Shown here piece after piece: positions 16,019-24,003 of a stretch of DNA of 32,867 nt; the stretch's first letter is position 1; every line of letters starts with the position of its first letter. Origin of the DNA: Candidatus Nomurabacteria bacterium RIFCSPHIGHO2_02_40_30 (lineage in GTDB: Bacteria; Patescibacteriota; Minisyncoccia; Phycocordibacterales; UBA9973); NCBI GenBank assembly GCA_001785445.1, contig MFTV01000015.1:1-32867 (forward strand), written 5' to 3'. The translations under genes and the position numbers were made by a program. The notes under the pieces were generated by a model. The model was given only the letters and a program-made list of their open reading frames with translations, searched no databases and was not told the origin of the DNA.

Positions 16019-16897
16019 ATGCCTCAAAGAAAACCTAAGTTTATCGACATACACAGCCACGTTCACTTTATAGCTTTTAACGAAGATAGGGACGAAGTAA
16101 TTAAGCGTGCCCTAGACAATGATACTTGGCTCATAAATGTCGGCACGCAGATAGATACTTCTAGACATGCCGTAGAGCTGGCGAATGAATACAAAGAAGG
16201 TGTATATGCCATTGTCGGGCTTCACCCGATACATACCGGGGCATCGTTTCATGATGAAAAAGAGTTAGGCGAAGGTGGCAAAGAATTCACTTCACGCGGA
16301 GAAATTTTCGACAAAAATGCGTACAGAGAATTTTTAAAAGACCCTAAAGTTGTGGGTATAGGAGAATGTGGGCTCGACTATTATAGGTGTGACAATGAAT
16401 CAATTTCTAAACAAAAAAAGGCATTTATAGAGCAGATAGAGTTAGCCAATGAATTTAATAAACCTCTTATGCTTCACATTCGCAACAACCAAAAACAGGA
16501 ATTAATCACAGGTAAAGAAGGGGAGCCCAATGCATATCTTGATGCGCTGGATTTACTAAAAAAATACGCGAAAGTCAAAGGCGATGTGCATTTTTTCGCC
16601 GGTAGCACCGAGGAGGCCAAAGCGTTTTTGGATTTCGGTTTCACTCTTTCTTTTACTGGAGTCATTACCTTTACCCATGATTATGATGAAGTCATAAAAA
16701 GTACTCCGCTTAATATGATTATGACCGAGACAGACTGCCCATATGTGGCGCCAGTGCCTTATCGTGGCCAGAGGAATGAACCGTCGTATGTGAGTGAAAT
16801 AGTTAAAAGAATAGCTCTGATTAAAAATTTACCCGAAGGGGAAGTGGCCGAAGCCATTATTGCCAATGTTAAAAGAGTTTTTGGGATTGCTTTTTAA
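16019..16897 (+). CDS. tatD: TatD-family metal-dependent DNase
   Basis: A 292-residue protein of the amidohydrolase/TIM-barrel TatD family. Metal and family motifs are IHSH (H12, H14), VGLHP, GIGECGLDYY (the bridging Glu), LMLHIRN and the C-terminal TETDCPYVAPVPYRGQRNEPSYV. TatD enzymes are 3'-5' exonucleases or endonucleases in DNA repair and degradation. An upstream in-frame TTG at 15959 would overlap metG; ATG 16019 is chosen because it lies just after the metG stop and gives the normal N-terminus. An insert of about 25 residues (HTGASFHDEKELGEGGKEF) lies between the GLHP and GECG motifs. metG-tatD order is common in bacteria. Confidence 0.92.
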   Translation: MPQRKPKFIDIHSHVHFIAFNEDRDEVIKRALDNDTWLINVGTQIDTSRHAVELANEYKEGVYAIVGLHPIHTGASFHDEKELGEGGKEFTSRGEIFDKNAYREFLKDPKVVGIGECGLDYYRCDNESISKQKKAFIEQIELANEFNKPLMLHIRNNQKQELITGKEGEPNAYLDALDLLKKYAKVKGDVHFFAGSTEEAKAFLDFGFTLSFTGVITFTHDYDEVIKSTPLNMIMTETDCPYVAPVPYRGQRNEPSYVSEIVKRIALIKNLPEGEVAEAIIANVKRVFGIAF

Positions 16898-16906
16898 AAA
16901 GATTTT

Positions 16907-16915
16907 TGCTAGTAT
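16907..16915 (+). promoter_or_regulatory. Possible extended -10 of the rpsF operon
   Basis: TGCTAGTAT ends 14 bases before the ATG at 16930, which would leave a leader of only about eight bases. Confidence 0.4.
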
Positions 16916-16929
16916 CAGACTCATACCAC

Positions 16930-17424
16930 ATGGAAATTAAAGATAAAAAAGAAGTGAAAGAGGACACAGATTCGAGAGTTTACGAGCTCGGCTACCTTTT
17001 GGTGCCTAGCATATCTCCCGAGGACGTGCCGGTTAATTACGGCAACATTAAAGAACTTGTTTCATCGCTTGGCGGTGAAATTATTTCAGACGAAATACCT
17101 AGGAGTATTACGCTAGCTTACTCAATGATTAAAGTTATATCGAATATACGCAACAAATTTACTACTGCTTATTTTGGCTGGGTTAAATTTATAGTGGATA
17201 CGCAAAAAGTTTTAGAATTAAAAAAGAAGCTTGATCTTGACCCGAGTATCATTCGATTTTTAATCTTAAAAACCGTCAAAGAAAACACTATTGCCTCAAA
17301 AAGATTTATCCGCGGAGATATGCTGCATCGTAGGCCGCTTGTTAAGAAAACTGAAATTGAAGTATCTGTTCCTATAAATAAGGAAGAACTGGATAAAGAA
17401 ATCGACGCCTTAATAGAAGCTTAA
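16930..17424 (+). CDS. rpsF: 30S ribosomal protein S6
   Basis: A 164-residue bS6, which binds the central domain of 16S rRNA together with S18. The core YELGYLLVPSISPEDV, LVSSLGGEIISDEIPRSITLAY and FGWVKFIVDTQKVLELKKKLDLDPSIIRFLILK matches the ferredoxin-like S6 fold. It has an acidic N-terminal extension and a longer C-terminal tail than E. coli S6. Start ATG 16930 rather than the upstream TTG 16906 is chosen because the promoter-like TGCTAGTAT lies between them. ssb follows after 19 bases, then rpsR: the conserved rpsF-ssb-rpsR operon. Confidence 0.92.
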   Translation: MEIKDKKEVKEDTDSRVYELGYLLVPSISPEDVPVNYGNIKELVSSLGGEIISDEIPRSITLAYSMIKVISNIRNKFTTAYFGWVKFIVDTQKVLELKKKLDLDPSIIRFLILKTVKENTIASKRFIRGDMLHRRPLVKKTEIEVSVPINKEELDKEIDALIEA

Positions 17425-17443
17425 TATTTAATTTTTAAATAAT

Positions 17444-17893
17444 ATGTATTTAAACAAAGTAATCTTAATAGGAAATTTAACTCGAGACCCAGAATTAAGG
17501 TCTTTGCCAACAGGCGCCAAAGTGTGTTCATTCTCCATAGCTACCAACCGTGTTTGGAAAGATAAAAATGGCGCTCGCCAAGAAGCAGCGGATTATCACA
17601 ATGTGGTAGTTTTCGGACGTCAAGCGGAAACAGTTGCCCAGTATATGAAAAAGGGCAGCTCGATACTTGTCGAAGGCAGAATGCAAACTAGGAGCTGGGA
17701 AGATAAAACAAGCGGAGAGAAAAAATATCGCACGGAAGTCATAGCTGACCGCACGCAGTTTGGTCCCAAAGGAGGCGAGCGGGGGAATGCTGGAGCTAGT
17801 GCCGGAAGTGCGGGAAAAACATCAAGTTCTGAAGAAGTTGATACTATAGAATACCCAGAAGAAGATATTAATCCTGAAGATATACCTTTCTAA
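17444..17893 (+). CDS. ssb: Single-stranded DNA-binding protein
   Basis: A 149-residue SSB. The N-terminal OB-fold (about 1-110) shows MYLNKVILIGNLTRDPELR, FSIATNR, DYHNVVVFGRQAE and GSSILVEGRMQTRSWED. A Gly/Ala/Ser-rich linker follows, and the acidic tail ends DIPF, the docking peptide for RecO, PriA and other partners. SSB coats single-stranded DNA in replication and repair. It lies between rpsF and rpsR as in most bacteria. Confidence 0.95.
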   Translation: MYLNKVILIGNLTRDPELRSLPTGAKVCSFSIATNRVWKDKNGARQEAADYHNVVVFGRQAETVAQYMKKGSSILVEGRMQTRSWEDKTSGEKKYRTEVIADRTQFGPKGGERGNAGASAGSAGKTSSSEEVDTIEYPEEDINPEDIPF

Positions 17894-17926
17894 ATTTTCA
17901 ATTTTTAATTATCAATTTTCAAAAAT

Positions 17927-18127
17927 ATGAAACAAGATTACTTTTCAGCCAATAATATAAAGTATATAGACTATAAGGACGTGGAAATCCTAAAAAAGTT
18001 TATCAATCCTAGTGGTAAAATTATGAACCATAAGCGCACTGGCGTTACCGCCAAGAACCAACGGGCTCTAGCTACAGCCATCAAACACGCTCGTTTTCTC
18101 GGGTTGTTACCTTTCGTAGTCAAGTAA
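17927..18127 (+). CDS. rpsR: 30S ribosomal protein S18
   Basis: A 66-residue bS18, partner of S6 on the 30S platform. It has the family pattern [19 protein letters not shown], then [30 protein letters not shown]. It is slightly shorter than the 75-residue E. coli protein, with a reduced N-terminus. It starts 33 bases after ssb and is the last gene of the operon; the structured element at 18134 begins six bases past its stop. Confidence 0.95.
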   Translation: MKQDYFSANNIKYIDYKDVEILKKFINPSGKIMNHKRTGVTAKNQRALATAIKHARFLGLLPFVVK

Positions 18128-18133
18128 ATTAGT

Positions 18134-18280
18134 AAAAACTTTGGAAACCGAAATTTTTGTCGGTACGGGTTTTTCAGTAAAAATTCAGCCTTAAAAAAGA
18201 CTGGAATGGCTCGTTCAGAAAAGTCATAACATGATTTTTCTGCTCGCCAAACCCCTTAAAAATTTGTTTCCAAAGTTTTT
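18134..18280 (+). ncRNA. Structured element copy A (candidate RNA or miniature mobile element)
   Basis: A 147-base element between convergent rpsR and efp. Perfect 15-bp ends AAAAACTTTGGAAAC (18134-18148) and GTTTCCAAAGTTTTT (18266-18280) enclose further pairing AAATTTTT/AAAAATTT. Internal hairpins include GGGTTTTT with AAAAATTC (two G-U pairs) and a 12-bp stem at 18216-18242 with an AAC loop and one G-U pair. A 33-base 5' block (18143-18175) and a 29-base 3' block (18243-18271) recur in copy B. The G-U pairs favour a plus-strand RNA. The T-rich ends could also terminate both flanking operons. Family not recognised. Confidence 0.55.
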
Positions 18281-18282
18281 TC

Positions 18283-18861
18283 TTAAACTCGCTCTACGTA
18301 TTCACCGTTTTCGGTATTCACGCGGATGACATCTCCCTCGTTTATAAACATCGGAGCGTTTATCGAGGCTCCATTTTCTAGGACTATAACCTTGATGCCT
18401 CCCTTGGAGGTATCGCCACGGACAGCTGGTGGAGCTTCTTTAACTTTGAACTCCATCTTAATAGGCAAAGTAACTTTAATTATTTTTTCCTCGTCATCAT
18501 TTTCCCACACTAGTGCCGTGACATTACTGTTTTGTTTCAAAAATTTTGCGGCATCGCCTATGAGCACTTCACTAAGCTTAAATCTATTGGCCTTGTTTTC
18601 TCTGTCACAGAACCAATACTCTCCTTTGTTACTATATAAAAAAGTAATATCTCGTTTTGTGATGTCTGCTTCGTGAGCAGACTCAGATACATGGTATGTA
18701 GCAGGGAACACTTTTCCAGAGATAAGACTGCGGAGTTTTATCTGGTTTTGTGGCTTCCTTTGCTGAGTACGGGCGACGTGACTCTCAACCACTTCACATG
18801 GTTCGTCGTCATGTATGATTATTTTCTTTTCACGGATTTCGCTGTATTCCAGTTGGGACAT
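18283..18861 (-). CDS. efp: Translation elongation factor P
   Basis: A 192-residue EF-P, which helps ribosomes past polyproline stretches. The three beta-barrel domains are present: N-terminal KOW-like (IHDDEPCEVVES), OB domain (HEADITKRDITFLYSNKGEYWFCD) and C-terminal domain ending EGDVIRVNTENGEYVERV. The loop normally reading PGKG with a modified Lys or Arg instead reads ARTQQRKPQNQ and is one residue longer. Last gene of the minus-strand ftsK-recA run; GGTGG just upstream of its ATG may serve as ribosome site. Confidence 0.92.
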   Translation of the reverse strand: MSQLEYSEIREKKIIIHDDEPCEVVESHVARTQQRKPQNQIKLRSLISGKVFPATYHVSESAHEADITKRDITFLYSNKGEYWFCDRENKANRFKLSEVLIGDAAKFLKQNSNVTALVWENDDEEKIIKVTLPIKMEFKVKEAPPAVRGDTSKGGIKVIVLENGASINAPMFINEGDVIRVNTENGEYVERV

Positions 18862-18879
18862 TCCACCATCCTAGCAAAA

Positions 18880-19920
18880 CTAGGCTTCTTCGGCAAATTT
18901 TTTCTTAATTTCTTTCAGGATGTGGTCGGAGATTTTTTTATTTTCCTTCAAGAATTTGCGGGTAGCATCGTAGCCTACGCCCAATTTTATTTTTTCTTCC
19001 TTCTCAATACCAGACACGTAGAAATACGAGTTACCGGTTTTTTCTATGATTTTGAATTTTTCTCCCAAGGCCATGATTTCGCCTTCTTTGGAAATGCCTT
19101 CATTGTAGATAATGTCGAACTCTGTCTGCTTGAACGGAGCTGAAACTTTGTTTTTTACTACCTTTACCCGAGTGCGGGAGCCCACCACTTCCTCCCCCTT
19201 TTTTATTTGGGCAATTTTACGGATGTCGAGTCGGACGGAAGTGTAGAATTTTAATGCCTTGCCTCCCGGAGTCGTTTCCGGATTGCCGAACATCACGCCA
19301 ATCTGCATGCGGATTTGATTTATGAAAATTACCACTGTTTTGGAGCGGGCGACGATGGCGGTGAGCTTGCGAAGCGCTTGGCTCATCAAGCGAGCTTGCT
19401 TACCGACATGATATGCTCCCATGTCGCCTTCGATTTCATCTTTGGGGGTAAGAGCGGCTACGGAGTCGATAACGATAACATCAATCTTACCCGTACGCAC
19501 CAAGCTCTCCACTATTTCCAGTGCTTGCTCGCCATTGTCCGGCTGGGAGATGAGCAGATTATTTATGTTGACTCCGAGCTTCTTGGTATATTCTGGGTCC
19601 ATGGCGTGTTCGGCATCTATGTAGGCGCAGACTCCGCCGAGCTTTTGCGCTTCGCCTACAATGTGGAGCGAGAGGGTAGTCTTACCTGAAGATTCCGGTC
19701 CGAATATTTCAATGATTCTGCCACGCGGTATACCACCTACTCCGAGCGCCATGTCGAGACCGATAGAACCAGTCGGGATGACATTCACATCTACCTTTGG
19801 CGAGTCGCCGAATTTCATTATTGAGCCTTCGCCAAATTTATTTTGAATAGATTTTAAAGTATCTTCCAATACCATTCCACCCATTGTTTTCTCTTCTTTT
19901 TTCTCCTTTTTCTTTAACAT
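18880..19920 (-). CDS. recA: Recombinase RecA
   Basis: A 346-residue RecA, the ATP-dependent strand-exchange protein of homologous recombination. Walker A is GPESSGKTT (74-82), Walker B is [10 protein letters not shown], and the DNA-binding loops [18 protein letters not shown] and INQIRMQ are intact. The C-terminal domain is short and lacks the long acidic tail of E. coli RecA. The N-terminus is Lys/Glu-rich before [12 protein letters not shown]; the start at 19920 overlaps the upstream stop by one base (TAATG), favouring coupled translation over the internal ATG at codon 13. efp follows after 18 bases. Confidence 0.97.
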   Translation of the reverse strand: MLKKKEKKEEKTMGGMVLEDTLKSIQNKFGEGSIMKFGDSPKVDVNVIPTGSIGLDMALGVGGIPRGRIIEIFGPESSGKTTLSLHIVGEAQKLGGVCAYIDAEHAMDPEYTKKLGVNINNLLISQPDNGEQALEIVESLVRTGKIDVIVIDSVAALTPKDEIEGDMGAYHVGKQARLMSQALRKLTAIVARSKTVVIFINQIRMQIGVMFGNPETTPGGKALKFYTSVRLDIRKIAQIKKGEEVVGSRTRVKVVKNKVSAPFKQTEFDIIYNEGISKEGEIMALGEKFKIIEKTGNSYFYVSGIEKEEKIKLGVGYDATRKFLKENKKISDHILKEIKKKFAEEA

Positions 19921-20270
19921 TATTTTTCGTATATTATCTTATAATTTTTTTTATCAATATATCCAAACTTGTCTTTGGCTGTTATATTTATCACATTATA
20001 ACCCGAAAGCAATGCTATTGTCTCGTTGAAGTTACCATCTTCATCTATAGAAATTTCTCGGCCATTTAAAGTTAATTTTGTGGCATTTTTAGCATTCCCT
20101 TTAACCTCTAGTATGCTCTCCATGACTTTTGTCCCATCTGTGATATTTACATTTTTTATCTTTACTCCAAAAATTAAATCATGAGAACGGAAAAATGCGT
20201 ACACCACAATCAGAACAAAAAAAATACAAAGTCCAGCTATTTCTAAAATTTTTTTCGCACTTTGGTTCAT
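19920..20270 (-). CDS. Membrane-anchored Ig-like/glucodextranase-B-like domain protein
   Basis: A 116-residue protein with an N-terminal anchor (about residues 9-28) and an outside beta domain with [41 protein letters not shown] and [13 protein letters not shown]. The pattern matches small Ig-like or glucodextranase domain B modules that often bind polysaccharide or other proteins. Its start overlaps ftsK by four bases (ATGA) and its stop overlaps recA by one base, so it is a true operon member. A cell-division or envelope role next to FtsK is possible but unproven. Confidence 0.7.
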   Translation of the reverse strand: MNQSAKKILEIAGLCIFFVLIVVYAFFRSHDLIFGVKIKNVNITDGTKVMESILEVKGNAKNATKLTLNGREISIDEDGNFNETIALLSGYNVINITAKDKFGYIDKKNYKIIYEK

Positions 20271-22492
20271 ATTACATTCTCTCCTGTCTCCGTGCGTTCC
20301 CCGCCTGCATCAGCTATGCCGAAAGCATTGCGGGCAGGTATTTTCTCTAACACTTCTCTCGGCTTAGCGCCGTCTCCGGGGCCGATGACTCCGCGTTCTT
20401 CTAATTTGTCCATCAGTCGCGCGGCGCGAGCGTAGCCCAATTTTAATTTTCTTTGCAGATAAGAAGTAGATGCCTTACCCGCTTCCATCACGCAAATTCT
20501 GGCCTCCTCGTACATTTCGTCGTCATCTCCGGAATCATCTTCATCTTCCAAAGTACTTTCAAAAATACTTTTATCGGCTGAAATCGAACCAGAGGTCAAA
20601 GCTATTTCTTCCGACACTTCGTCCCTATAGGCATCAGCTAAATATTTTACGACTTTCTTGACTTCGTTTTCTGAAATAAAGGCGCTCTGCAGCCTCTCCG
20701 GCTGAGCTTCACCCGAAGAGTAAAGCATGTCCCCAGCGCCGAGGAGTTTCTCCGCTCCGCCGGCGTCAAGGATGGTACGCGAGTCTACCTGCGAGGAAAC
20801 TTTCAAAGCCACACGGGCAGGGATGTTTGCTTTTATGAGCCCAGTAATGACATTTACTTCCGGCCGCTGAGTAGAGAGTATCAAGTGAATGCCCACTGCC
20901 CGAGACATTTGGGCCAAGCGTACGATGGCTGACTCAAGTTCCCTAGGGTAAGAGCTCATTATATCCGCCAACTCATCTATAATAATGATAATATAGGGCA
21001 GGCGGTCGGCATTAACTTCGTCAATGCCGTCACTATTTTTCTTGCTCTTAGCTTTGCCGAAAACATTGTTGTGGTAAGACTCTATATCTCGCACTGATTC
21101 GGCCTCCAAGATGTCATAGCGGCGGTCCATTTCTTTAGCTGCCCATTTCAGCGCCAAGATTGTTTTTTTGGCTTCGGTTATTACCGGAGTAAGTAAATGT
21201 GGGATATTGTTATACAGCGTTAATTCTACGCGTTTTGGGTCTATTAAGATAAATTTCAAATCATCTGGGCCGTTTCTGTAAAGAAGAGAAGTAATCATCG
21301 CGTGGATAGCTACTGATTTTCCTGAGCCAGTAGTGCCGGCAACAAGGCAATGTGGCATCTTGGCAAGGTTGCCGAATACTGACTTGCCGGATATGTTGCG
21401 CCCCAGAGCTATTGTCAGAGGCTTAGGAGAACTTTGGAATTTGTCGTCCGAGAGGAGAGTGGCCAGACCCACGATTGACTTGCTTCTATTTGGAATTTCA
21501 ATACCGACTAAAGATTTACCCGGAATCGGCGCTTCTATTCTAATGGGGTGGGCAGCGAGTGCCAAAGACAAGTCATTTTGTAGTCCGATAATGCGTGAGA
21601 GCTTCATTCCTTCTGCTGGTTTTAACGCATAGCGAGTGACTGTCGGACCTATTGTTATTTCATCCATTTCCACTTCAATGCCGAAGTTGAGGAGGGTGCG
21701 CTTTATTATATTTGCATTTGCTTTTATGTCGCCGGTGTTTGGCTTGCCTTGGTCTTCTTCGAGCAATGACAGTGGGGGAGGCACGTAAGTAGAAACCAGC
21801 CCACCCTTTCTCTTTTTGATCGGCATTTCTTCTTCCTCGTCTTCTTTATTTATATTCTTATGTATACCTAAGGCTTTTTTAATTTTTTCTCCAGTAGTTT
21901 CTTCTTCCTCTTCTGTTTTTTCATCTTCTGCAACTTCTGCAGTACTTTCTTTAACTTCTACCGGCTCTGTATTTTTTTCTTTTTTAATAAGATTCCAAAG
22001 TTTTTTGAACAATAATGCCATGTCTAATTTCGCGTCAAAAATTACCAGAATTGAAATTATTAAAATTGCTCCTAGGAAAATAATGCTGGCGTAGGTATCA
22101 AAAAGAGACATGAAGGGAGTTGATAAAATTTCTCCCAGAAGTCCGCCCTTATGCGAGCCTGAAACAATGTCTATGACTCCTAGTCCAGAAAGAAGAAACA
22201 TGGTGGCGCTTATCGCCCGCGTCCACCCGATCTCCGGAGTTTCGGATTTTACGAAGGAAGCTCCGAGTAAGACCAAGAGAGCAGGTAGAAGAATATAACC
22301 GAAACCTAAAAGGTAATAAAGTTTCTCGTAAATAAAATGGCCGGCCACTCCGGTAATATTAAATGCTGCCATAAGAAAAAATAGTGCCAAAACAAAAAAA
22401 ACTATTGCCAGTATTCCGTGTTTAGTTTGAGTTTTTAGTCCGCTCCCATTTTCTTTCTTTCCATTCTTATTGTCATTTTGGTTTTTCGCCAT
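20267..22492 (-). CDS. ftsK: DNA translocase FtsK/SpoIIIE
   Basis: A 741-residue membrane DNA pump that clears and resolves chromosomes at the division septum. The N-terminal quarter has four membrane segments (about residues 27-170). An acidic Glu/Asp/Lys-rich linker follows, then the motor: Walker A GTTGSGKS at 386-393, Walker B IIIIDELADIM and the arginine-rich LILSTQRPEVNVITGLIKANIPARVA. The C-terminal winged-helix gamma domain (ASTSYLQRKLKLGYARAARLMDKLEERGVIG) recognises polarity sequences. It is normally finished near KPREVL; here a tail of about 25 residues is partly encoded by a dispersed palindrome (20300-20338). Starts ATG 22492. Confidence 0.95.
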   Translation of the reverse strand: MAKNQNDNKNGKKENGSGLKTQTKHGILAIVFFVLALFFLMAAFNITGVAGHFIYEKLYYLLGFGYILLPALLVLLGASFVKSETPEIGWTRAISATMFLLSGLGVIDIVSGSHKGGLLGEILSTPFMSLFDTYASIIFLGAILIISILVIFDAKLDMALLFKKLWNLIKKEKNTEPVEVKESTAEVAEDEKTEEEEETTGEKIKKALGIHKNINKEDEEEEMPIKKRKGGLVSTYVPPPLSLLEEDQGKPNTGDIKANANIIKRTLLNFGIEVEMDEITIGPTVTRYALKPAEGMKLSRIIGLQNDLSLALAAHPIRIEAPIPGKSLVGIEIPNRSKSIVGLATLLSDDKFQSSPKPLTIALGRNISGKSVFGNLAKMPHCLVAGTTGSGKSVAIHAMITSLLYRNGPDDLKFILIDPKRVELTLYNNIPHLLTPVITEAKKTILALKWAAKEMDRRYDILEAESVRDIESYHNNVFGKAKSKKNSDGIDEVNADRLPYIIIIIDELADIMSSYPRELESAIVRLAQMSRAVGIHLILSTQRPEVNVITGLIKANIPARVALKVSSQVDSRTILDAGGAEKLLGAGDMLYSSGEAQPERLQSAFISENEVKKVVKYLADAYRDEVSEEIALTSGSISADKSIFESTLEDEDDSGDDDEMYEEARICVMEAGKASTSYLQRKLKLGYARAARLMDKLEERGVIGPGDGAKPREVLEKIPARNAFGIADAGGERTETGENVI
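20300..20338. repeat. Dispersed palindrome at the ftsK 3' end, family R4 copy 1
   Basis: CCCGCCTGCATCAGCTATG followed by AGCATTGCGGGCAGG, an imperfect hairpin. It is translated on the minus strand as PARNAFGIADAGG, beyond the normal end of FtsK. The same words recur at 31993-32029. Confidence 0.7.
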
Positions 22493-22545
22493 GGAGGTAT
22501 TTTAACATAAATTATTTTTTCTCGCAGAAACTCTTTCTTTGTATA

Positions 22546-22658
22546 GATTCCTCGGAAACCGAAATTTTTGCCGGTACGGATTTTTCGAAGCTTGAAAAAT
22601 CCTGAAATTGGCTCGTCGACACTCGCCAAACCCCTTAAAAATTTGTTTCCGAGAAATC
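22546..22658 (+). ncRNA. Structured element copy B (candidate RNA or miniature mobile element)
   Basis: A 113-base relative of copy A, here between the divergent ftsK and the gene at 22701. The same 33-base 5' block (22554-22586, two differences) and an identical 29-base 3' block (22622-22650) are present. The outer arms GATTCCTC/GAGAAATC differ completely from copy A yet pair at seven of eight positions. The inner hairpin is GGATTTTTC/GAAAAATCC (perfect) where copy A uses G-U pairs. The large third hairpin of copy A is replaced by a short loop containing GTCGAC. No T-run follows, so it is not a terminator here. Confidence 0.55.
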
Positions 22659-22688
22659 TTAGCATCTTGCTTTTTTGTGTCCTTTATA

Positions 22689-22694
22689 TATAAT
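22689..22694 (+). promoter_or_regulatory. -10 box TATAAT, leaderless start
   Basis: A consensus TATAAT ends six bases before the ATG at 22701. This fixes the start of the downstream gene, which would otherwise extend upstream to 22608 through structured element B. Confidence 0.65.
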
Positions 22695-22700
22695 GGACAA

Positions 22701-23534
22701 ATGTTAGGAGAAAATAAAAATCTCAAAGACATTCATCAGGACTCAAAGACAAATCTTGGCATCTCTGTAACGGACAATTCTTTCTCTATTTCTTATACAA
22801 AGACCCATAAACTTATTACTGCTCTATATATGGTAACGGACGTAATAGACAAGGAAGAACCAATTAGGGCTAAGTTAAGGGTTTTAGGCACAGGCATTAT
22901 ATCAGACATGCATTCTGTTCCTACTAATGCTGTTATAAAAATTGCTGAAACCGTGTCCTTTTTAAACATAGCTTCATCAATGAATTTTATTTCAGAAATG
23001 AACTGCACAATTCTAAAAAAAGAATTTATTGAGTTAAAAGCATCTATACAAGAAAATATAGATATGAAGCCTACATGGCTTGCAGACTTTTTTCTCCGCC
23101 CACATCATATTTTAGATGAAAATAAGTATCAGAAAAATTCACCTGAAAATTCTATAGGACATGGTAAGTCCACTAAAAGACAAACAAGTACCAGAATTGG
23201 TGTACAAAAAGGAAGTACTTTAATGCAAGCTCTGTCCGATAAAATTCTGTCGGGTGTTGGACACCCGACAGTAAGTACACACAGTTTCGACACTCTAAAA
23301 AAACAAAGACGAGATGACATAGTAAATGTAATAAAAATTTTAGGCGGAAGTGCTACCATAAAGGACATAAAGGACAAAGTTAAAGTAGCGCCCGAACAGT
23401 CCAATGCACTTTTTTCTTCTAGTGAAAAAACACTCCAAAGAGAGTTGATATCTATGGTTAAAGATAATGTCCTTAATAAGACAGGAGCAAAACGCTGGAG
23501 CAGGTATTTCTTAAAATTAGGTTCTAGTACCTAG
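22701..23534 (+). CDS. Unknown protein with a C-terminal winged-helix-like domain
   Basis: A 277-residue protein. The N-terminal half is helical, with SFSISYTKTHKLITALYMVTDVIDKEEPIR and repeated hydrophobic helices; a basic, Ser/Thr-rich linker (about residues 150-185) follows. The C-terminal 75 residues (RRDDIVNVIKILGGSATIKD, then SEKTLQRELISMVKDNVLNKTGAKRWSRYFL) look like a winged-helix DNA-binding domain. A regulatory or chromosome-associated role is likely but no named family is assigned. A perfect palindrome lies in the linker region. The gene is leaderless and ends inside a hairpin that contains its stop codon. Confidence 0.65.
   Translation: MLGENKNLKDIHQDSKTNLGISVTDNSFSISYTKTHKLITALYMVTDVIDKEEPIRAKLRVLGTGIISDMHSVPTNAVIKIAETVSFLNIASSMNFISEMNCTILKKEFIELKASIQENIDMKPTWLADFFLRPHHILDENKYQKNSPENSIGHGKSTKRQTSTRIGVQKGSTLMQALSDKILSGVGHPTVSTHSFDTLKKQRRDDIVNVIKILGGSATIKDIKDKVKVAPEQSNALFSSSEKTLQRELISMVKDNVLNKTGAKRWSRYFLKLGSST
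23247..23271. repeat. Palindrome within the coding linker
   Basis: Perfect 11-bp arms CTGTCGGGTGT (23247-23257) and ACACCCGACAG (23261-23271) around TGG, read as part of ILSGVGHPTVSTH in a non-conserved linker. Confidence 0.65.
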
Positions 23535-23548
23535 GTTCTAGGTGCTAG
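23524..23548 (+). terminator. Hairpin containing the stop codon, possible terminator
   Basis: CTAGTACCTAG pairs with CTAGGTGCTAG (one G-U pair) around GTT and is followed by CTATTTT. The TAG stop (23532-23534) ends the left arm. Confidence 0.5.
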
Positions 23549-24003
23549 CTATTTTAAAGACCTTGCCCCGTACCAAGCTCTGCTTTGGTTCGGGGTTGCA
23601 TTTTGGCTTAAAGTATGTAAATATAAGGCTTGTGGCTAAACCCTTATTTTGAGAGTTATCCACATAATACATTGCTCTATCTTGGAGCTATATATTATAA
23701 TGTTATACGTGTTTATAGAGCGCACGTTTTGTGTACTCTATATTCATTAATTATATTTGTCTTCGTTCATAATTTCGTCGAAAAAATTCTGAAGGAAAAC
23801 AAATTTGTATGGTCATTGAAAATTGAATAAAAGTTTTTTTGTTCAGTTTTCAATTAAGTAAACATCTGTTCGTTATTTATTTGTCCGCTACATTATCATT
23901 GTTTGTAATTATTATTTAAGCGGGTGGGAAAATAACGATAGAAAAAATACGCTTTTAGTTTTGTCGAAACTAATTAATGGCGTAGAAAAATTAGAAAAAA
24001 TTT
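23535..24003. other. Long upstream region of the S-layer-like gene
   Basis: It contains an imperfect hairpin CCCCG..ACC..AAGC / GCTT..GGT..CGGGG (23566-23595), a TATAAT at 23696-23701 with a weak TTGCTC 18 bases upstream, and a hairpin TTAGTTT/AAACTAA (23955-23973) 30 bases before the ATG. If that TATAAT is the promoter, the leader is about 295 bases, unlike the leaderless genes. A 66-codon open frame at 23630 is not convincing. Confidence 0.5.

Noticed and set aside
22608-22700. Upstream extension of the gene at 22701
   Set aside because: It would run through structured element B and the TATAAT box; the ATG at 22701 has ideal leaderless spacing.
23630-23830. 66-codon open frame upstream of the S-layer-like gene
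   Set aside because: Atypical composition, no promoter or conserved pattern, and it covers a likely promoter (TATAAT at 23696) and leader.
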